From NCBI GenBank assembly GCA_910575005.1, contig CAJTCL010000009.1, positions 1 to 64,000 on the forward strand: a stretch of 64,000 bases of DNA. The letters run 5' to 3'. The DNA is from Lachnospiraceae bacterium. Its GTDB lineage: Bacteria; Bacillota; Clostridia; Lachnospirales; Lachnospiraceae. The translations under genes were made by a program, and so were the position numbers. Below, in pieces: positions 61,663-64,000 of this stretch; the first letter of the stretch is position 1, and each line of letters starts with the position of its first letter. The notes under the pieces were generated by a model that ran no database searches, had not been told where the DNA came from, and saw only the letters and a list, made by a program, of their open reading frames with translations.

Positions 61663-64000
61663 AACGTGCCTACCTCCTTCTGAACCCGAGCAAATGCCAC
61701 AAGCGCTCTCTCAGAATCTATTTTGCTGTTTGTGCTTCCAATATCAAGAAGTATATGCTCTATTTCCTGCTGCTTTTCTGGATAATATTTCAAAAACAGC
61801 GGCAGAGAATGATAAATCTGTTCCTTGCTTTTTGAAACTTTATTGGGCAGATAAAGCAGGGTTTTGACATAATAAATATATAAATCTGGGTTCGCCTCTT
61901 TTATGTCAGAAAAGGCCTGTTCCATTTTATGGGAGAGATAAGCCTTCACCGCAACACAGGGATGCTCCATCATCCGTGGAATAAATTGTGTTGGAATCTT
62001 ATTTCCATACCAGTCATCGAGTTTTTGCAAACCATACTGATAAGTTCTTTCAATTGGAGAATCCAGTAAAATAAGATGCAATTTTTCTCTTTCAGTAACT
62101 TCCATTCCATCAAATACAGACTGCGCAATTTTATTTAGATGATATACGTTGCATTCAAATAACAGCAACATCGTCGTGGTTCTCTTAGAAAGCTTCTCCT
62201 GTTGTCGTTCCACAACCTCAGTAAGTGTTTTTACAAGTCTTTTAGAACCTGTCTCCAAAATTGAAAGAATCAAACTATCTTTTGGCAGACTCTCCTCTTT
62301 GCAGGCCTTCAGTAAAGATACTGTGTTGTATTCCCGTTCTGTCATACCACCATGTTGTGAAATAACGACTAACGTATCTTTTAAGACATCATATGGCACA
62401 GAGAATATAATATTTTCTGTGATATCATAAAGGAAATCCGGCATCTTGGTAAAGCTTAACAACAGAGAGGTAAAATAGCGCAGCAACTCTTGCTGTCCCT
62501 CTTTGGATGCAGTCTCCATTTTACCGACAGATTTAATCAGTAAATCTATAATCTGTTCGGAAAGTTCTATCTGCTGTTCCAAAAATTCTTCCTTCTTCTC
62601 AGCGATAGATTTTAAAAAGGCAGTATACTCGGCGATCGTAAAATGATTGATGTTATCCTCTAAGATACTGTACCATGTTTCTATGGTATCTAAAAAGAGG
62701 AACTCAGCAATATGTTCCGGCTGGAATTTTCCGTTTGTCTGTTTAAAATATTTCTTTGCAGCCTCCCACATATCCTCTGAGGATGCATCCATCAAAGAGA
62801 TCATAATCTCTGCATCAAACTCTTGCATAGCCTCCAATTGGGGCAGCAATATTTCCTTAAATAATTCTGCTGTTTTTTCATAAGGTATTTTTACAAGTGC
62901 AATCAGCTCTTTGATCTCATAAGAGTCAAACTTATGCTGCTCTTTTGCCTTTTTTAATATGGCATAACAGAACTCATGTACCCGTAAAGCCTTTGCGTTC
63001 TTGGCTACAAAAATAATGTCCTCCAGATATCTGTTCCAGATGGAATGCTCTGCCGCCTCATCATTTACAATTACATTGCCGAAATACCTGTCAAAAAAGA
63101 AATTATAACAAATATCCGCATAATACAGATCCATATAATCGTTGTTTTTATAGCTGATCAGCATTTCACGGGCAGCTGTTACAAATTTGACTTCATCCGT
63201 TGCCTTGTATTCGTCAAGTATTCTTCTTAAATAACGTAAATAATAATTGTATGCGCCTGACCTGCCGCTTCCTCTAAAATAATTGGCGGTCCTTGGAATG
63301 TCTAAATAGTATGCTATTTTCCCTAGAGCATCAGCCATCTCATATGCCTTTGCTGTCTGTATAGTATTTTTATAGGCAATATTTTTTACATTTGTGCCGT
63401 CTATGTAAGTATTTTTTTCATAGAGTTCCTGATTGCCAAAACAATAATAAATGTTGTCATAAGCCTTGGGTTTCTCTAAATACTCCTCCAACTCACTACC
63501 TTTTAATTTTACGCCATTCAATGTTAATTTCTTAATCTGAAAATCCATTTCCGGAAGTGTTTTGTAGATAAATTCTTTTTGCTCATTCAGCAGCTTCTCA
63601 TCAAATACGCTTATATATTGCTGAATACAACGATTTAATCCACTGTGATATTCTTTCTTTGCCCACAATACATCGCTTGTATCAATCTGTTTGGCAGTAT
63701 TAAGTAAAATCGGATTCTTCTCGATCGTCAGCTCCTGGAAGATACCACATGCCAATTCTACACTTGCAACTTTTAAGATACGTTCATATTCTTCTACCGA
63801 AGGCTGCATCTTTATAAACTGACTGAGATATTTTCTTCTTGAATATAACCGTTCCTTGGAAAACATATTCACAATGGTCTCCATATATGGGCTGTCAGCC
63901 TCAAAATCAAACAAATCACTGGGGTCCTCAATCAATTCAATATCCTTAAATTCAATTTGGTTTTCCTTTAAATAAGCAATATAATCTGTGTAATTCTTAT
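61659..64000 (-). CDS. ARM/HEAT-like helical-repeat protein of the retron operon (N-terminus beyond window)
   Basis: The frame is open to the right edge: in-frame sequence (AYLKENQIEFKDIE) precedes the first in-window start (TTG 63935), so the true start lies outside. At least 780 residues, nearly all amphipathic helices in pairs (IPYEKTAELFKEILLPQLEA; TLTEVVERQQEKLSKRTTTM; HPCVAVKAYLSHKMEQAFSD), which suggests ARM/HEAT-type repeats. A scaffold or sensor role is expected from the fold. It is the first of three coupled genes (helical-repeat, SWIM, RT). Confidence 0.75.
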   Translation of the reverse strand, partial: KNYTDYIAYLKENQIEFKDIELIEDPSDLFDFEADSPYMETIVNMFSKERLYSRRKYLSQFIKMQPSVEEYERILKVASVELACGIFQELTIEKNPILLNTAKQIDTSDVLWAKKEYHSGLNRCIQQYISVFDEKLLNEQKEFIYKTLPEMDFQIKKLTLNGVKLKGSELEEYLEKPKAYDNIYYCFGNQELYEKNTYIDGTNVKNIAYKNTIQTAKAYEMADALGKIAYYLDIPRTANYFRGSGRSGAYNYYLRYLRRILDEYKATDEVKFVTAAREMLISYKNNDYMDLYYADICYNFFFDRYFGNVIVNDEAAEHSIWNRYLEDIIFVAKNAKALRVHEFCYAILKKAKEQHKFDSYEIKELIALVKIPYEKTAELFKEILLPQLEAMQEFDAEIMISLMDASSEDMWEAAKKYFKQTNGKFQPEHIAEFLFLDTIETWYSILEDNINHFTIAEYTAFLKSIAEKKEEFLEQQIELSEQIIDLLIKSVGKMETASKEGQQELLRYFTSLLLSFTKMPDFLYDITENIIFSVPYDVLKDTLVVISQHGGMTEREYNTVSLLKACKEESLPKDSLILSILETGSKRLVKTLTEVVERQQEKLSKRTTTMLLLFECNVYHLNKIAQSVFDGMEVTEREKLHLILLDSPIERTYQYGLQKLDDWYGNKIPTQFIPRMMEHPCVAVKAYLSHKMEQAFSDIKEANPDLYIYYVKTLLYLPNKVSKSKEQIYHSLPLFLKYYPEKQQEIEHILLDIGSTNSKIDSERALVAFARVQKEVGTL

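Overview
The window looks like chromosome from a low-GC Gram-positive anaerobe, most likely a clostridial gut commensal of the Lachnospiraceae type. The support is a long 6S-type SRP RNA of the Gram-positive kind, a class III fructose-1,6-bisphosphatase, a rubredoxin-first ('reverse') rubrerythrin beside a PerR-like regulator, cell-surface proteins with InlB B-repeats and BspA-type leucine-rich repeats, and strong AGGAGG ribosome binding sites that often serve TTG or GTG starts. The taxonomic call is inference; no 16S rRNA gene is present.

Layout. 1-6.2 kb is decayed ground: a tRNA-Tyr whose 3' end is duplicated 51 bp further on, a broken MATE transporter, a headless aldo/keto reductase, an intact ROK glucokinase, an unknown gene and a ruined IS200/IS605 element. 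6.2-21.6 kb, all on the minus strand, holds secreted surface proteins and a polyprenyl-sugar/surface-glycan operon (two DUF2142-type and one DUF6056-type membrane proteins, two GT2 glycosyltransferases, a GtrA fusion split by an in-frame stop, and a DUF5722-like putative glycosidase). The operon reads from one strong promoter that overlaps a perfect palindrome and diverges from a small XRE regulator. 22-29 kb has a second XRE repressor with paired operator-like repeats, then a two-component system driving an ABC exporter of the peptide-antibiotic-resistance type; three TGTCAC repeats at 11-bp spacing precede the ABC genes. 29-38 kb is housekeeping: lipoprotein, spore/surface-like repeat protein, GNAT, tadA, ffs, perR-like, rubrerythrin, fbp.

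38.4-64 kb is a probable defence island, almost entirely on the minus strand. It contains a 51-repeat type I-E CRISPR array fed by a complete cas operon (cas3, cse1, cse2, cas7, cas5, cas6e, cas1, cas2). The Cas2 carries a fused DnaQ-like domain whose catalytic acids are mostly lost, and the operon is headed by a PP1/PP2A-type phosphatase. Upstream lie an HTH regulator, several unknown genes (two paralogues with a MotA-like stretch, a JAB-like protein with an EF-hand) and MITE-like elements. At the right edge is a three-gene, translationally coupled operon of helical-repeat protein, SWIM zinc-finger protein and retron-family reverse transcriptase. It matches the architecture I recall for type XIII retrons, and its first gene runs off the window.

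How the parts work together: CRISPR interference genes and the adaptation pair form one transcription unit ending directly at the leader of the array; the retron operon would act as a separate anti-phage unit; PerR and rubrerythrin form an oxidative-stress pair; the two-component system and ABC exporter form a sensing/detoxification module.
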